64,000 nt of DNA from CAWCGU01 sp963838095 (GCA_963838095.1 CAWIPO010000010.1:52063-116062); one strand, 5' to 3'; counted from the first letter of the stretch, positions 50,043 through 60,189 are shown. The notes: a model not told the origin generated them from the sequence alone. Numbers and translations: made by a program.

Positions 50043-51514
50043 GTGCCCGAGCCTATCCCGTGCGGCGGAACCCAACCGCCCAATGCCCGCTCGAGCTCCA
50101 TCGCGACCGCGATCGAGACGTGGTCGCGGTCCCTGCCGGCCACGACCTGGACGCCCAGCGGAAGCCCCTTCGAGCCGAGGCCCAGCGGGACCTGCGTCGC
50201 CGGCAGGCCAAGCAGGTTGAAGACGGCCATGTTGGCGAGCATCCATGGACGTCCGACGGTGACTCGATGCCGGGGCGCGACGCGCGGGAACGGAGGGTGC
50301 AGCAGGACCCCGTCGCCGATCGCCTCTCCCACCGCGGCGGCCAGTCGGCGCTCGGAGGCGTCGAAGCGGCGCTGAATCGAGTCGGGAATCGCGCCGCTCG
50401 TGCGCTCCGCGAGGATCGTCAGCAGCAGCGCCGGCGTGTGCGGGCTCTGGCGGCGGAATGCGTCGGACAACAGGCTGCGGATGCTGGTGATCTCGACGCC
50501 GTCGAGCGCGAGGATGTCCTCGAGCTTGCCCGACTGGCGGGCGGCGGCCATGAACGGCTCTAGGGCGCGGCGCATGCCGCGAAGCTCAACCCGGCGGACG
50601 CGGGCGCCGGCGGCCTCGAGGGCGGTGGCGGCGCGCTCCCTGGCCTCGCGCAGCTCGCGGCTGACCGGCAGCAGGGACGCGCCTTCTGAGATCGTCACCT
50701 GCAACCCCTCGATCGAGACCTCCGCCGGATCGCCCAGCTCGACGTCGCGGATGCCCTCGGCAATCCCGTCGGGCCCGGCGAGCAGTTTCAGCACCACCAT
50801 CAGATCCTCGGCGTGGCGGCTCAGCGGACCAGCACAGGTCATGTCGATCCCGCGCGCCTCCGGGAACGGAAAGTGGCCGGTCGTCGGCACGAGGCCGCCG
50901 CTCGGCTTGTGCCCGAAGGCGCCGTTGAAGAACGCGGGCAGCCGGATCGAGCCTCCGAAGTCGGTGCCGAGCCCGATCGGCGCGAACCCGGCACCCACCG
51001 CTGCTCCCTCGCCACCGGACGAGCCACCGGTCGTACGCCTGGGATCGTGGGCGTTGTTCGTGCGGCCGTAGACGCGATTGAACGACTCGATCCACAGCGT
51101 CAGCTCGGAGAGATTGGTGACTCCCAGGGGGATCGCGCCGGCGTCGATGAGGCGCTTCACCGGGACGGATGACTCGGAAGCGACGCGCTCGCTTCGCGCA
51201 ACGAGCCCCGAGGTGTGCGGCATCCCCTCGACCGCGAACGACTCCTTGATCGTGCACGGCACGCCGAGCAGCGGCGGTAGCTCGTCACCCTCGGCCGTGG
51301 CGGCCACCGTCGCGTCGGCGGCGTCCGCCTCGGCGCGGGCAGCGTCGAAGCGCTCGGCGACGATTGCGTTCAGGGCCGGGTTCAGGCGCTCGACGAGCGC
51401 GATGTGCTCCTCGACTACGGCGCGGGCGCTGGTATCGCCGGAGCGGATCGCCGCCGCCAGCTCGACGGCCGATCGCTGCGTCAGCGCTGTCGATGGTGAA
51501 GCAACGGTCGCCAT
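50039..51514 (-). CDS. Amidase (amidase-signature family)
   Basis: A 491-residue hydrolase with the Ser-cisSer-Lys triad: Lys in VPCTIKESF, cis-Ser in TTGGSSGGEGAAV and Ser in GLGTDFGGSIRLPAF. It hydrolyses a carboxamide to acid plus ammonia or amine. Substrate is not predictable; amine-related neighbours in the window are noted. It is overlapped by the DUF6529 start and lies ten bases after the enoyl-CoA hydratase stop, so all four genes from P450 to cytochrome c may form one transcript. Confidence 0.87.
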   Translation of the reverse strand: MATVASPSTALTQRSAVELAAAIRSGDTSARAVVEEHIALVERLNPALNAIVAERFDAARAEADAADATVAATAEGDELPPLLGVPCTIKESFAVEGMPHTSGLVARSERVASESSVPVKRLIDAGAIPLGVTNLSELTLWIESFNRVYGRTNNAHDPRRTTGGSSGGEGAAVGAGFAPIGLGTDFGGSIRLPAFFNGAFGHKPSGGLVPTTGHFPFPEARGIDMTCAGPLSRHAEDLMVVLKLLAGPDGIAEGIRDVELGDPAEVSIEGLQVTISEGASLLPVSRELREARERAATALEAAGARVRRVELRGMRRALEPFMAAARQSGKLEDILALDGVEITSIRSLLSDAFRRQSPHTPALLLTILAERTSGAIPDSIQRRFDASERRLAAAVGEAIGDGVLLHPPFPRVAPRHRVTVGRPWMLANMAVFNLLGLPATQVPLGLGSKGLPLGVQVVAGRDRDHVSIAVAMELERALGGWVPPHGIGSGT

Positions 51515-51524
51515 CGGCGTCGCC

Positions 51525-52319
51525 TCAGCGGCCGGTGAAGTTCGGCGGCCGCTTCTCGGCGAACGCGAGCACGCCCTCGATGAAATCGGCGGTGTAGCCC
51601 TGCTCTCGCTGCGCCGCGGCCTCGGCCTCGAGCTGACCGTCGAAGTCGGCGTACAGGCGCCGGTTCAGCAACCGTTTCGCGTTTGCGTAGGAGACCGTCG
51701 GCCCGTGGGCGAGATGCTCGAGCATCAACTGGGCGGCCGGACGCAGCTCATCGTCGGGGAGCAGCCGGTTGACGATTCCCCACTCGAGTGCCGTCTCCGC
51801 GGGAACGCGCTCACCCAGCAGGGCCATCTCCGCTGAGCGGGCGTGACCGATGCGGGCGGGGAGCAGGGCGGTGGACCCGCCGTCGGGGATCAGGCCGATG
51901 TTCACGAACGCGAGCAGGAAGTAGGAGGACTCGGCGGCGAGGATCAGGTCGCAGTCCAGCGCCAGCGAGCAGCCGATACCGACCGCCGGCCCGTTGACCG
52001 CGGCGATCACCGGCTTCGGCATCTCGCGGATGCCGATCAGGATCGGGTGGTAGATCTCCTTCAGCCGGGCGCTCAGATCCGGCAGTCCCTCCTCGCCGGG
52101 CTCGCGCTGCTCCCTGAGGTCGGCCCCGGAGGAGAATGCGCGGCCCGCGCCGGTGATCATCACCGCCCTGACGGCCTCGTCCTCGGCGAGTTGGGACACC
52201 GCGGCGTTCAGTTCCTGCCCGAACTGGAGGTTCCAGGCGTTGAGACGGTCGGGGCGGTTGAGCTCGATCACCGCCGCTCCGTCGCTGATCGAGAGATTGA
52301 TCGTCTCGAAATCCGTCAT
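51525..52319 (-). CDS. Enoyl-CoA hydratase/isomerase family protein
   Basis: A 264-residue crotonase. RPDRLNAWN, AFSSGADLRE, and AVNGPAVGIGCSLALDCDLILAAESS form the CoA pocket and oxyanion hole. The position that carries the second catalytic Glu in true hydratases reads GLIPDGGST, so an isomerase or other crotonase activity is possible. ATG overlaps the P450 stop (ATGA). Confidence 0.86.
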   Translation of the reverse strand: MTDFETINLSISDGAAVIELNRPDRLNAWNLQFGQELNAAVSQLAEDEAVRAVMITGAGRAFSSGADLREQREPGEEGLPDLSARLKEIYHPILIGIREMPKPVIAAVNGPAVGIGCSLALDCDLILAAESSYFLLAFVNIGLIPDGGSTALLPARIGHARSAEMALLGERVPAETALEWGIVNRLLPDDELRPAAQLMLEHLAHGPTVSYANAKRLLNRRLYADFDGQLEAEAAAQREQGYTADFIEGVLAFAEKRPPNFTGR

Positions 52320-53711
52320 TCGCGTTCGCGCACCCTAACGGGGAGCCCGCCGTCCGGGCTCAGGGTGGGCATCTGGCGAATCGTCATCGTGCGCCCGGGA
52401 AGCAGCTCCATGCGCAGCCGCGAAAGCAGCATCGTCGCCACCAGCTTCACCTCGGTCTGCCCGAAGCGTTTTCCGATGCAGATTCGAGTGCCGGCGCCGA
52501 AGGGAACGTAGGCGCCCCGCGGCAGCGCCGCCTTACGCTCGCGGGTGAAGCGCTCGGGGATGAACGCCTCGGGATCGGGGAAGACCTCGGGAATCCGGTG
52601 GCTGGCCCACGAGCGAATACTGGACGTAGGTGCCGGCGGGGACACGGTAGCCGCCCCATTCGTAATCGCGCACGGAGCGGCGCGGCCCGACCCAGGCGGG
52701 TGGGTACAGGCGCAGCACTTCGTCGAGGACCATCTCCAGGTAGGGGAGCTCGTGCTCGAGCTGTTCGGGAGTGGGGGAGGCGCCTGCGAGCACCCGGTCC
52801 TGCTCCTCGTGCAATCGGGCGAGCGCGTCCGGATGCCTGGCCAGCTCGTAAACGAGGAAGGTCAGAGTCGAGGTCGAGGTGTCATGGCCCGCGAACATCA
52901 GCGTCATCACCTGGTCGCGGATCTCGTCGTCGGAGAACCCGTCGCCGCCCTCGTCTCGCGCCTCGATCAGGAGGCTGAGGATGTCTCGACGCTCGGGGTC
53001 GGGATGCTCGCGCCGGTGTGCGATCTCGCCGTAAACGATCTCATCGAGGACCTTGCGCGAGGTGAGCATGTTGCGCCAGGGGGAGCGCGGGCCCCGCAGC
53101 AGGCGCACCTGGAACTCCGTTCCGTAGAAGCCGAGCGCGCGCTCGAAGTGCTCGGCCGCCGCCGCTCCCTTGCCCGCGTCGTCCGGGTCGAGCCCCAGCA
53201 GCGCCCGCATCGCGATTCGCATCGCGAGGTTTCGCATCCAGTCGTAGATGTCGATCGTCTCGCCGGGGCGCAGCGCCGCAAGTGCCGATTCGGTCTCCGC
53301 CGCCATCGCGTCCACCGCCGCCTCGATCTGCTTGCGGTGGAAGGCGGGCATCATGATTCGCCGGGCGCGGTCGTGATAGGCGCCGTCGATCGTCAGCAGC
53401 CCGTCGCCGAGCAGCGGGATCAGATCGCCGAAGCTGCCCTCGCGCCAGAGGAAGTTCTCGGGGTGGGTGACGGTGATGTAGTGGTTTGCCTCGGGCCCGA
53501 GCATCCAGACCATGCGCCTGTGCAGGATCCGGACGCTGAAGATCGGGCCGTTCTGCTCGTACAGCGACAGCAGGATCGGCAGCGGATCGTGCGCCATCCG
53601 CCGCGTGCGCGCGAAGTCGAAATCGGCCGGGCCGGGGGGAAAGGCCAGCTTGCGGGTCCGGCGCTCGTGGATGACGTCGGCGGCGATCACCCGGAACGGG
53701 TTCGTGCTCAT
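52316..53711 (-). pseudogene. Cytochrome P450 with one frameshift
   Basis: The N-terminal part from ATG 53711 (MSTNPFRVIAADV) contains the I-helix AGHDTSTS, the E-x-x-R of DEVLRLYPP, and ends in frame 1 at YVQYS. Around 52605-52620 the frame changes: the correct continuation SWASHRIPEVFPDPEAFIPERF and the haem-binding FGAGTRICIGKRF lie in the other frame, ending at TGA 52318-52316, which overlaps the enoyl-CoA hydratase ATG. Full length about 465 residues is normal. All catalytic parts are intact, so an assembly indel is more likely than decay. It would hydroxylate a hydrophobic substrate. Confidence 0.85.
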
Positions 53712-53817
53712 CGCCTCGGGCCGCGTCGCCGCCTGTCCCGCCCCGTCGTAGGACTCGGCGCCCACGCCTGCCTCAGTCGCTGTTCCAGTACTGGCTACAC
53801 GCGTTGCCAAACCGGCG

Positions 53818-54465
53818 TCAGCTTATCGGATCGGCATCCTCGTCCTGCTCGGCCGTGGAATCGCCCGCCGGCGCTTCGGCGATCCCGGAGCTGTCTTCGA
53901 TCACAGCCAGCTCACTCGTCCCGGGCTCGTTCTCGTGACGCCGGAACAGGCCGCTGAACGAGCGCTTGAAGCGTTCGGCCGGCTGCCCGTTTTCGATCGC
54001 CTCCTCCTCCAGCGGCATCGTGCCCTCCTCGTCCTCGTACGCGGGCGCGAGGCCATATGGCTCGACATCGAGCTCGTCGATCAGCTCATCGCCCTCGAGG
54101 CGGTCCAGCTGCTGTTCCTGCTCGGCGAGGTCGGTGTAGATCTCTTTGTCGCATTCGTCAGCGCCGCGGCAAGCGCCCGGGCCTGCGTGCGCATCGTCTC
54201 CGCCTGGCGGATCAGCTCCTCCCCGAGGTTGGTGAGCTCGTTGGTCAGCTCGCCGACTCGCCTTGTGCGCTCGCGCGAGACGTCGTCGATCCGGTCGCGA
54301 GCCTCGTCGGCGTAGCGCCGCGCCTCCTGGCGGGCGTCCTCGAGGATTCCGGAGGCGGAAGCCTCCGCGGCGTCGATGATCGCCTGGACCCGCTCGCTGG
54401 CCGACTCGAGCAGGCCGGGAAGGCTCTGCTTCCGTGTCCTGGTGTCCCTGCTCGCTGCTCTCCAC
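53818..54465 (-). pseudogene. Coiled-coil protein, two compensating frameshifts
   Basis: GTG 54465 with GGAGG five bases upstream starts VESSEQGHQDTEAE. Near 54428 the meaning moves to another frame: LPGLLESASERVQAIIDAAE, ILEDARQEARRYADEARD, ELTNLGEELIRQAETM, a long amphipathic coiled coil. Near 54150 it returns to the first frame: KEIYTDLAEQEQQLDRLE and an acidic tail with FKRSFSGLFRRHE. Repaired, it is about 215 residues and looks like a DivIVA-like or ATP-synthase-b-like coiled-coil protein of unknown function. Opposite single-base shifts flanking good sequence suggest assembly errors. Confidence 0.65.
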
Positions 54466-54562
54466 TGCTACCTCCTGCCGTCGATGGTTGGCGCGGGAGA
54501 GGCCAATCATTGCGCACCAGGCGATCCGGTGGCCTGGCCTGGCCGCACTCGGTTGTTCTATC

Positions 54563-55009
54563 TCAGCCCGGGATGCAGAACAGCTTGCCCTCCGCGAGGT
54601 CGTCGGCGTAGTCCGGGATTCCGGGGTACGTCGGCACCTCGCCGAGGTAGGTGAGCTGGTATCGGCGGAAAACGTTGACCTGCTGGCCGCCGCACTGCTT
54701 CACCTTCGGCTTGTAGAGCTTGATCAGGACGGGGTACTGCGTGAACGTCCCCGTCTCGCACTTGGGCGTGCAGTCGCTCACCTGCAGCACGCCTTCGCCC
54801 TTGCCCTTCTCGGGCTTCCACTTGTTCCAGTGGATCGAGTTGATGAAGGTGCTGAAGTCGGCGCAGCCGAGGACGACGCGGTGGGGACGGTTCTGCGGCT
54901 TGAAGCAGTCCTTTACTCCCTTGACTCCCGCGCCGGCGCCTGCCGAGGATGTGAATGCGGCCGGAAGAAGCAGGGCAGCCGCGCAGGTCACGACCAGTAC
55001 TCGCTTCAT
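54563..55009 (-). CDS. Small secreted protein, six cysteines
   Basis: A 148-residue protein from ATG 55009, with AAGGAG eight bases upstream. Signal peptide MKRVLVVTCAAALLLPAAFTSSAGA, then a Lys-rich mature domain with six cysteines (DCF, GCADF, DCTPKCE, QCGG, FCIPG), enough for three disulfides. Family unknown. Secreted; possibly a cell-wall-associated or ligand-binding protein. Confidence 0.72.
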   Translation of the reverse strand: MKRVLVVTCAAALLLPAAFTSSAGAGAGVKGVKDCFKPQNRPHRVVLGCADFSTFINSIHWNKWKPEKGKGEGVLQVSDCTPKCETGTFTQYPVLIKLYKPKVKQCGGQQVNVFRRYQLTYLGEVPTYPGIPDYADDLAEGKLFCIPG

Positions 55010-55109
55010 CTTTGTTCTCCTTTCCCTGGGGCGGACGGCTGATTTACCTGGACGCTACGTACCCGGATGCGCGCAAAAGCATGCGCCGGGCGCGTATCCA
55101 GATGGGGCG

Positions 55110-56152
55110 TCAGCAGGAGGTCTTGATGCGCGCGGCGCTCTTCACGACCTGGAACGCGGTGCCCGGTATGTCCTTCAGCCGGCTCAGGTCGTCGTCGTCC
55201 CAGCGGGTGTCGCTGCCGCCCTGGAAGTACCAGTTCGAGCCGTTGTCGGCGTTGATGAACGCCGTAGTGGCGGAAGCGCCTCGAAGATCAGCCGGGACTG
55301 CGCTGCCCTGCGGGAAGTCGGAGAGGTGGCTCTTGTAGTAGCTGCGCTTCATCCGCATCCGCATCCCCATCGGCGGCCGGTTGCGGTTGCAGCTGTCCGA
55401 GGCGAAGTGGGTGGCCGGCTTGAGGTAGGCCTGGCGGGTCTCTTCGAAGGTGACGCGGATCGCGTGGTCGATCGCGCCCGCCGGCGACCTCGTCGAAGCG
55501 GATCAGGCCGGGGAAGATCGGCAGCCCGGCGGCGTCGGCGGAGGTGTACCCGGCCGGGCGAAGCGGCTTCGCCTTCTCAGGTCGAAGAACGCGGTCGCGT
55601 CGGCCTGCCAGCGTTGCCCCGCTCGAACGCGCGGAAGAGCTCGTAGATGCCGCAGGTTCCCCGCTGTCGACACGAGCGACATGGCGGTCGCCGTCGGCGT
55701 TGTCGCCTCCTTCGACTCCGCGCGTTCGGCGGGATCGGGGCGGGCCCGAAGTCGGACTCGTCCGGGTAGCCGTCCGGCCCGATCTCGACCTGGACGTTCG
55801 GCTGGTTGGCCTCGACGACCTCGTACGGGATCCCGAAGTTCGGGTTCGAGCCGAAATCAGGATGAAAAGGCGGTCGCCGTCGCGGTTGATCTGCGGCGAT
55901 CACCTCGTCCGAGTTCTTGGCCACCGGCGCCCGCGAGACGTCCTGGTTCCAGGCCGTGAGATCGGCGGCGGAGGGTGCCTTCGGGCCGGCGCTGGAAGCG
56001 GGGAATACCGAGCAGCCGGCGACGTTGGGAGAGGACTTGTTGGCGGCGGTGGAGTTGCCCGGCTGCAGGATGAGGGCACCGAGCAGGACGATCGCACCGA
56101 CAGCAGCACCGATTGCAACCAGCAAACCCTTGGACTCCCCTCTGCCCGCCAT
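55110..56152 (-). pseudogene. Membrane-anchored secreted protein of unknown family, multiply frameshifted
   Basis: From ATG 56152 a short signal-anchor (LLVAIGAAVGAIVLLGALIL) leads to FHPDFGSNPNFGIPYEVVEANQPNVQVEIGP. Further pieces in other frames run together in order: ESDFGPAPIPPNA, GIYELFRAFERGN, GYTSADAAGLPIFPGLIRFDEV, and finally PPMGMRMRMKRSYYKSHLSDFP, FINADNGSNWYFQGGSDTRWDDDDLSRLKDIPGTAFQVV. At least four single-base shifts (near 55870, 55725, 55630, 55480) are needed. The collinear pieces show one original extracellular protein of about 345 residues. I recognise the layout (NFGIPYEVV ... ADAAGLPI ... NGSNWY) as a widespread uncharacterised family but cannot name it. Confidence 0.7.
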
Positions 56153-56161
56153 TTGTCGACA

Positions 56162-57478
56162 CTACCCCATCGGCGAGCGTCCGCCTGACGCTCGCTCCGC
56201 CGCCTCCAGCAGCTCGTCGCGGAATTGCGGGATGGGCGATCGCGGCCAGGGCCTCGCCGCGCTGGTGGATGGTCAGGCCCTGGAGCTCGGCGGCGCCGTG
56301 CTCGGTGACGATCACGTCGACCTGGTGGCGGGGGGTGGTGATCACGGCGCCGGCCTCGAACCACGGGACGATTCGCGAGCGCAGCTCGCCGCCGACCGTG
56401 GCCGCCGAGGGCAGGCACAGCAGCGAGCGGTCCTCGAGCGACAGCGCCGGCCCGGCGATGAAGTCCTCGTGGCCGCCGATCCCGGAGTACTGGGCGCCGT
56501 CGATCGTGTCCGCGATCACCTGGCCCTGGATGTCGATCGAGATCGCGCCGTTGATCGTCACCATCCGTCTGTTCATGCGCGATCAGCTCCTGCGAGTTGA
56601 CCAGGTCAACAGGAAGGAAGGCGACGTCGTGGTTGCCGTGCAGCCACTCGTACAGCTCCTCCGAGCCGGCGGCGAAGGTCGCCACCGAGACGCCGTCGAA
56701 CTGGCCCTTCCGGTTGCTCACCTTCCCCGACTCGTGCAGGCGCATCAGGCCAGTGGTGAACATCTCGGAGTGGATCCCGTAGTCGCCGCCCTCACCCTCC
56801 GCGAGCAGGCCGGCGATCATCGAGGGCACCGAGCCGATTCCGGTTTGCAGGGTCGCGCCCTCCGGGACGAAGACGCGAGCGTTCTCGGCGATGGCGCGGT
56901 CGACGTCGGTCGGGGGCGGGTCCTGAAGCGCCAGCGGCGCCCGGTCGCTCTCGACCAGGAGGTCGACCTCGTCGCGGTGCACGGCGTGCGGATGCTCCGG
57001 CGGGAGGCCGAACGTGCGCGGGAACGCCGGCGAGTACTCGGCCACGAGCAGGCGGTCGGGGTCCGCGCCCGCGCGATGCAGCTCGCCGACCGAGGCGCCC
57101 GGCGTGCAGCGAGAGGCTGAGCCAGCCGTCCTCGTCGGGAGGGCTCGCCGCCGTGGCCATCACCCTCGGTTTCGTCGCTTCGAAGAGCGGCGTGAAGCGG
57201 CGGAAGTCGGCCGGCGCGAAGCTGATGTTCGCGCCCTGGTCGCGAAACGCGCGCTCGATCGGGCCGAAGAAGCCCGAGAGGTAGTGGACGTTGGGGTGGC
57301 TGAAGACCTCGGAGTAGACAGCCAGCAGCGCGCCGTAGATCCGCAGCTCTTCCCAATCGTCGCGCTTGCCGAGCGCCTCCATGAACGCACCCGGCTGGCC
57401 GGTCGCAAGCGGCAGGCCGATGCTGTCCCTTGGCTGCAGCCTCTCGGCCGCCGCGTCCGCGCTCACGGTCTCGCCCAT
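56162..57478 (-). pseudogene. Acetyl-CoA hydrolase / 4-hydroxybutyrate CoA-transferase-like, three frameshifts
   Basis: Three pieces in order make one CoA-transferase. 57478-57105: DSIGLPLATGQPGAFMEAL, VHYLSGFFGPIERAF. 57105-56580: LVAEYSPAFPRTFGLPPEHPH, LQTGIGSVPSMIAGLLAEG, GIHSEMFTTGLMRLHESGKVSN, LPVDLVNSQELIA. 56576-56220: RRMVTINGAISIDIQGQV (with GGHEDFIAGPALS), VDVIVTEHGAAELQGLTIHQR, AIAHP; then RDELLEAAERASGG to TAG 56164-56162. The GIHSEM Glu is the expected catalytic carboxylate. Repaired length about 438 residues is right for the family. Like its neighbours it is most simply explained by local sequence error. Confidence 0.8.
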
Positions 57479-57533
57479 GGGGCGCGACCCTACCTGGCTA
57501 GTGCCGCCGCTGATCGGGTTCCCGCGTAGGATC

Positions 57534-57547
57534 CTCCTCGAGGAGGG
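57534..57547. promoter_or_regulatory. Palindrome covering the ribosome-binding site of the PI-PLC gene
   Basis: CCTCCTCGAGGAGG is a perfect 14-base palindrome whose right half is the Shine-Dalgarno sequence for ATG 57550. TAGGAT (57526-57531) upstream is a possible -10. In RNA, intermolecular or local pairing of the palindrome could mask the ribosome site. Confidence 0.4.
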
Positions 57548-57549
57548 TG

Positions 57550-58893
57550 ATGACCGAGCTGGGGGATTTCCACCGCGAATGCGCGCGGCGTACCCGCCGC
57601 CTGGTGCCTGGTGTATGGGTGCTGGCGCTCGCCTTGCTGCTCCTCGTCGTGGTCACAGCCGCCCTGGCATCGACGAATCGGTCGACGGGCCGCGAGGACG
57701 TGCTCGGACCCGGCTGGGTGACCAGGGCACTGGCGCTCCAGTACGAGCTCGCCGCGGACGTGCCGTTGCGAAACGCCCCCTGGGTCGGGACGCACAACTC
57801 CTTCAACAGCGTCGCCGAAATGGGCCCGACGCTCTCGACGCTGGACTCCAATCAGCTGATCCCGCTCACGGACCAGCTCGACCAGGGCGTGCGCAGCCTC
57901 GAGCTCGACCTGCACTGGTTCCCGAGCCCGCAGGGCGGTGGCTTCGCCCCGGTGGTCTGCCATGCCCTCGAGGGTGGCGGCGGGTGCACCGTCGAGAAGC
58001 CGCTCGACGTCGTGCTCGCGGAGATCTCCGCGTGGCTGCGCGAGCGCGAGAACGCCCGCCAGGTGCTCCTGCTCTACCTGGAGGACGACCTGGCCGCAGG
58101 TCAGGAGGGGTACGACGAAGCGGCGGCCGAGCTTGAAACCGCCTTCGGCGACCTCATCTACAGGCCCGCGCCCGGAGGCGCGTGCGCCAAGCTCCCGCTG
58201 TCGCTCACCCGCAAGCAGATGCTGCGCTCGGGCGCTCGGGTGCTGATCGTCAGCAACTGTGGCCAGGGCTCAGCCTGGAACGAAGCGGTGTTCGACTGGT
58301 CCAAGCGCGAGGAGGAGCGCCCGTTCGGATACACCGACTATCCCGATTGCGGTGACGACTTTCCTCGGAAGACGTACGATCGTTCCTTGGTGCGCTACTA
58401 CGAGGACTCGACATATCTGACGCAGGGGACCGGCGGCGCCGATGACGGGATCGATGGGCAGACGGCCGGCTGGATGGCGCGTTGCGGCGTCGACCTGATC
58501 GGCCTCGACCAGCTCGACTACGCCGACCCCCGGCTTTCAGCCCTCGTCTGGAGCTGGGCTCCCGGACAGCCTGCCCGTGGGAGTTGTGCGCTGCAGCGGG
58601 TCGACACCGTGCAGGCGTTCGGGCGTTGGCACACGCGGCGGTGCAGCGCCGAGCGCCGGCCCGCCTGCCTGCGGCCGGGTGGCCGCTGGGCGATCGCGGA
58701 CGAGGAGGTCAGGGTGGCCTCCGCCGCCGGCGTCTGCCGGTCGGTCAACGCTCGCTTCGCAGTGCCCCGTACGGGCCCGGAAGCGCAGCGCCTGCGCAAA
58801 GCGATGGCCCGGGCGCGCGTGGACGAGGTCTGGCTCGCCTATCGCCGGGTTGGAGGGAAGTGGACAGCACTCAACCGGAGAGGGGGCCGATGA
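57550..58893 (+). CDS. Membrane-anchored PI-PLC X-domain-like phosphodiesterase
   Basis: About 447 residues. One N-terminal anchor helix (WVLALALLLLVVVTAALA), then a TIM-barrel phosphodiesterase domain with WVGTHNSFNS (first catalytic His), RSLELDLHWFP (metal/second His region) and VCHALEGG. Similar to the calcium-dependent phosphatidylinositol phospholipase C-like proteins of bacteria. The C-terminal third is Cys/Arg-rich and unassigned. AGGAGG is three bases before ATG 57550; a GTG immediately upstream is possible. Coupled by ATGA to the next gene. Confidence 0.82.
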   Translation: MTELGDFHRECARRTRRLVPGVWVLALALLLLVVVTAALASTNRSTGREDVLGPGWVTRALALQYELAADVPLRNAPWVGTHNSFNSVAEMGPTLSTLDSNQLIPLTDQLDQGVRSLELDLHWFPSPQGGGFAPVVCHALEGGGGCTVEKPLDVVLAEISAWLRERENARQVLLLYLEDDLAAGQEGYDEAAAELETAFGDLIYRPAPGGACAKLPLSLTRKQMLRSGARVLIVSNCGQGSAWNEAVFDWSKREEERPFGYTDYPDCGDDFPRKTYDRSLVRYYEDSTYLTQGTGGADDGIDGQTAGWMARCGVDLIGLDQLDYADPRLSALVWSWAPGQPARGSCALQRVDTVQAFGRWHTRRCSAERRPACLRPGGRWAIADEEVRVASAAGVCRSVNARFAVPRTGPEAQRLRKAMARARVDEVWLAYRRVGGKWTALNRRGGR

Positions 58894-59690
58894 GCGCCGA
58901 GCAGCGGGTCCAGATCGAGGTCAGCGACGGCATCGCCGATGTACGCATGGTCCGCGGTGGGAAGCACAACGCCCTGGACTGGGCGATGCTGACCGCGCTG
59001 GGAGACGCGGTCGACCAGCTGCGGGAATCCGCCGAGGCTCGAGTCGTGATTCTCTCCGGCGACGGGCGCAGCTTCTGCTCGGGGCTCGATTTTCCCAGCT
59101 TCGCCAGCGGCGAGATCGGCGTCGGCGAGGGGTTCGCGCGTCGCGACGGCGAGCCGGCCAACTTCGCGCAGCGCACCGCCTTCGGCTGGAGGGAGCTGGA
59201 GGTGCCGGTGATCGCGGCGCTCCACGGTGCCTGCTTCGGCGGCGGCCTTCAGATCGCCCTCGGCGCGGACATCCGCATCGCCGGGCCCGACACGCGGATG
59301 TCGGTGATGGAGATCAAGTACGGGCTGATCCCGGATATGTCGCTGACCCAGACGATCTCTCGCCTGTCGCGGATCGACGTTGCCAAGGAGCTCACGTTCA
59401 CCGGCCGCATCGTCGACGCGACGGAGGCCGCTGAGCTGGGGCTGGTGACCCGGCTCGCCGACGATCCGCTGGCGGCGGCGCGGGAGCTGGCAGAGACGAT
59501 CGCGGCGCAATCGCCCGATGCGATCCGCGCCGGGAAGCGGCTGCTGAACGAAGCCTGGCTGTCGTCGCCTGCAGAGGGGCTGGCGATGGAGGCCGAGGCG
59601 CAGGCGAAGCTGCTCGGGACGCCGAATCAGATCGCCGCTGCCGTGGCCGCCTTCAGCGGCGAGCGGGCTGGTTTCGAGCCGGCTCGCTGA
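58890..59690 (+). CDS. Enoyl-CoA hydratase/isomerase (crotonase) family protein
   Basis: A 266-residue crotonase. GGKHNALDWAML, SFCSGLDFPSF, ALHGACFGGGLQIALGADIRIAG and KYGLIPDMSLTQTISRL are family motifs. The catalytic Glu of MEIKYGLIPDMS hydratases appears as Asp/Met region, so isomerase activity cannot be excluded. ATG overlaps the PI-PLC-like stop (ATGA), an unusual partner for a crotonase. Confidence 0.86.
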   Translation: MSAEQRVQIEVSDGIADVRMVRGGKHNALDWAMLTALGDAVDQLRESAEARVVILSGDGRSFCSGLDFPSFASGEIGVGEGFARRDGEPANFAQRTAFGWRELEVPVIAALHGACFGGGLQIALGADIRIAGPDTRMSVMEIKYGLIPDMSLTQTISRLSRIDVAKELTFTGRIVDATEAAELGLVTRLADDPLAAARELAETIAAQSPDAIRAGKRLLNEAWLSSPAEGLAMEAEAQAKLLGTPNQIAAAVAAFSGERAGFEPAR

Positions 59691-59701
59691 CGCGCAACCG
59701 C

Positions 59702-60031
59702 TCAGACGTCGCCGACGACTACCTTGCCCTTCATCCCCTCGGCCTTGTGGGGGGTGCAGATGTACTTGAAGGTTCCGGTGTCCTTGAACGTCTTCGAGAT
59801 CTTGTCGTTGCCCTTCAGCTTCTTGTCGAAGTCGATCGTCTTGAAGGTGACGGTGTGCGAGCCCTCGACGTTCTTCCAGGTCACCTTCTCGCCCTGACCG
59901 ATCTTGATCGTCTTCGGCGAGAAAGTGACGCCGGCGGCCTCGACGGTGGGCCCTCTTGCCGCACCCGCCAGTCCACCCGACAACGCGAGCGCGAGCGCCG
60001 CCGTCATTCCCACTGCCATCAGTCTGCGCAT
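59702..60031 (-). CDS. Secreted cupredoxin (plastocyanin/azurin-like blue copper protein)
   Basis: A 109-residue exported protein: signal peptide of about 25 residues, then a single cupredoxin domain. The type-1 copper ligands are in place: His59 (EGSHTVTF), Cys92, His95 (YICTPHKAEGM) and Met100. It shuttles electrons outside the membrane. Membrane-anchored cytochrome c and DUF6529 about 10 kb away could be partners, but linkage is not shown. Confidence 0.9.
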   Translation of the reverse strand: MRRLMAVGMTAALALALSGGLAGAARGPTVEAAGVTFSPKTIKIGQGEKVTWKNVEGSHTVTFKTIDFDKKLKGNDKISKTFKDTGTFKYICTPHKAEGMKGKVVVGDV

Positions 60032-60189
60032 TGCCTGCCTCTCCTTGGTTTCACGGGATCGCGACTATAACCACGAGGCGACTTTCAGCCCACCGCGCTG
60101 ATATCGTCGCGCCGCGTTCAAGCACTGTTCATGCAGTTTTCGAGTCTCAAGCCCTTGACCGGAATGGCAGGGCGGGAAGGTGAAACGTC

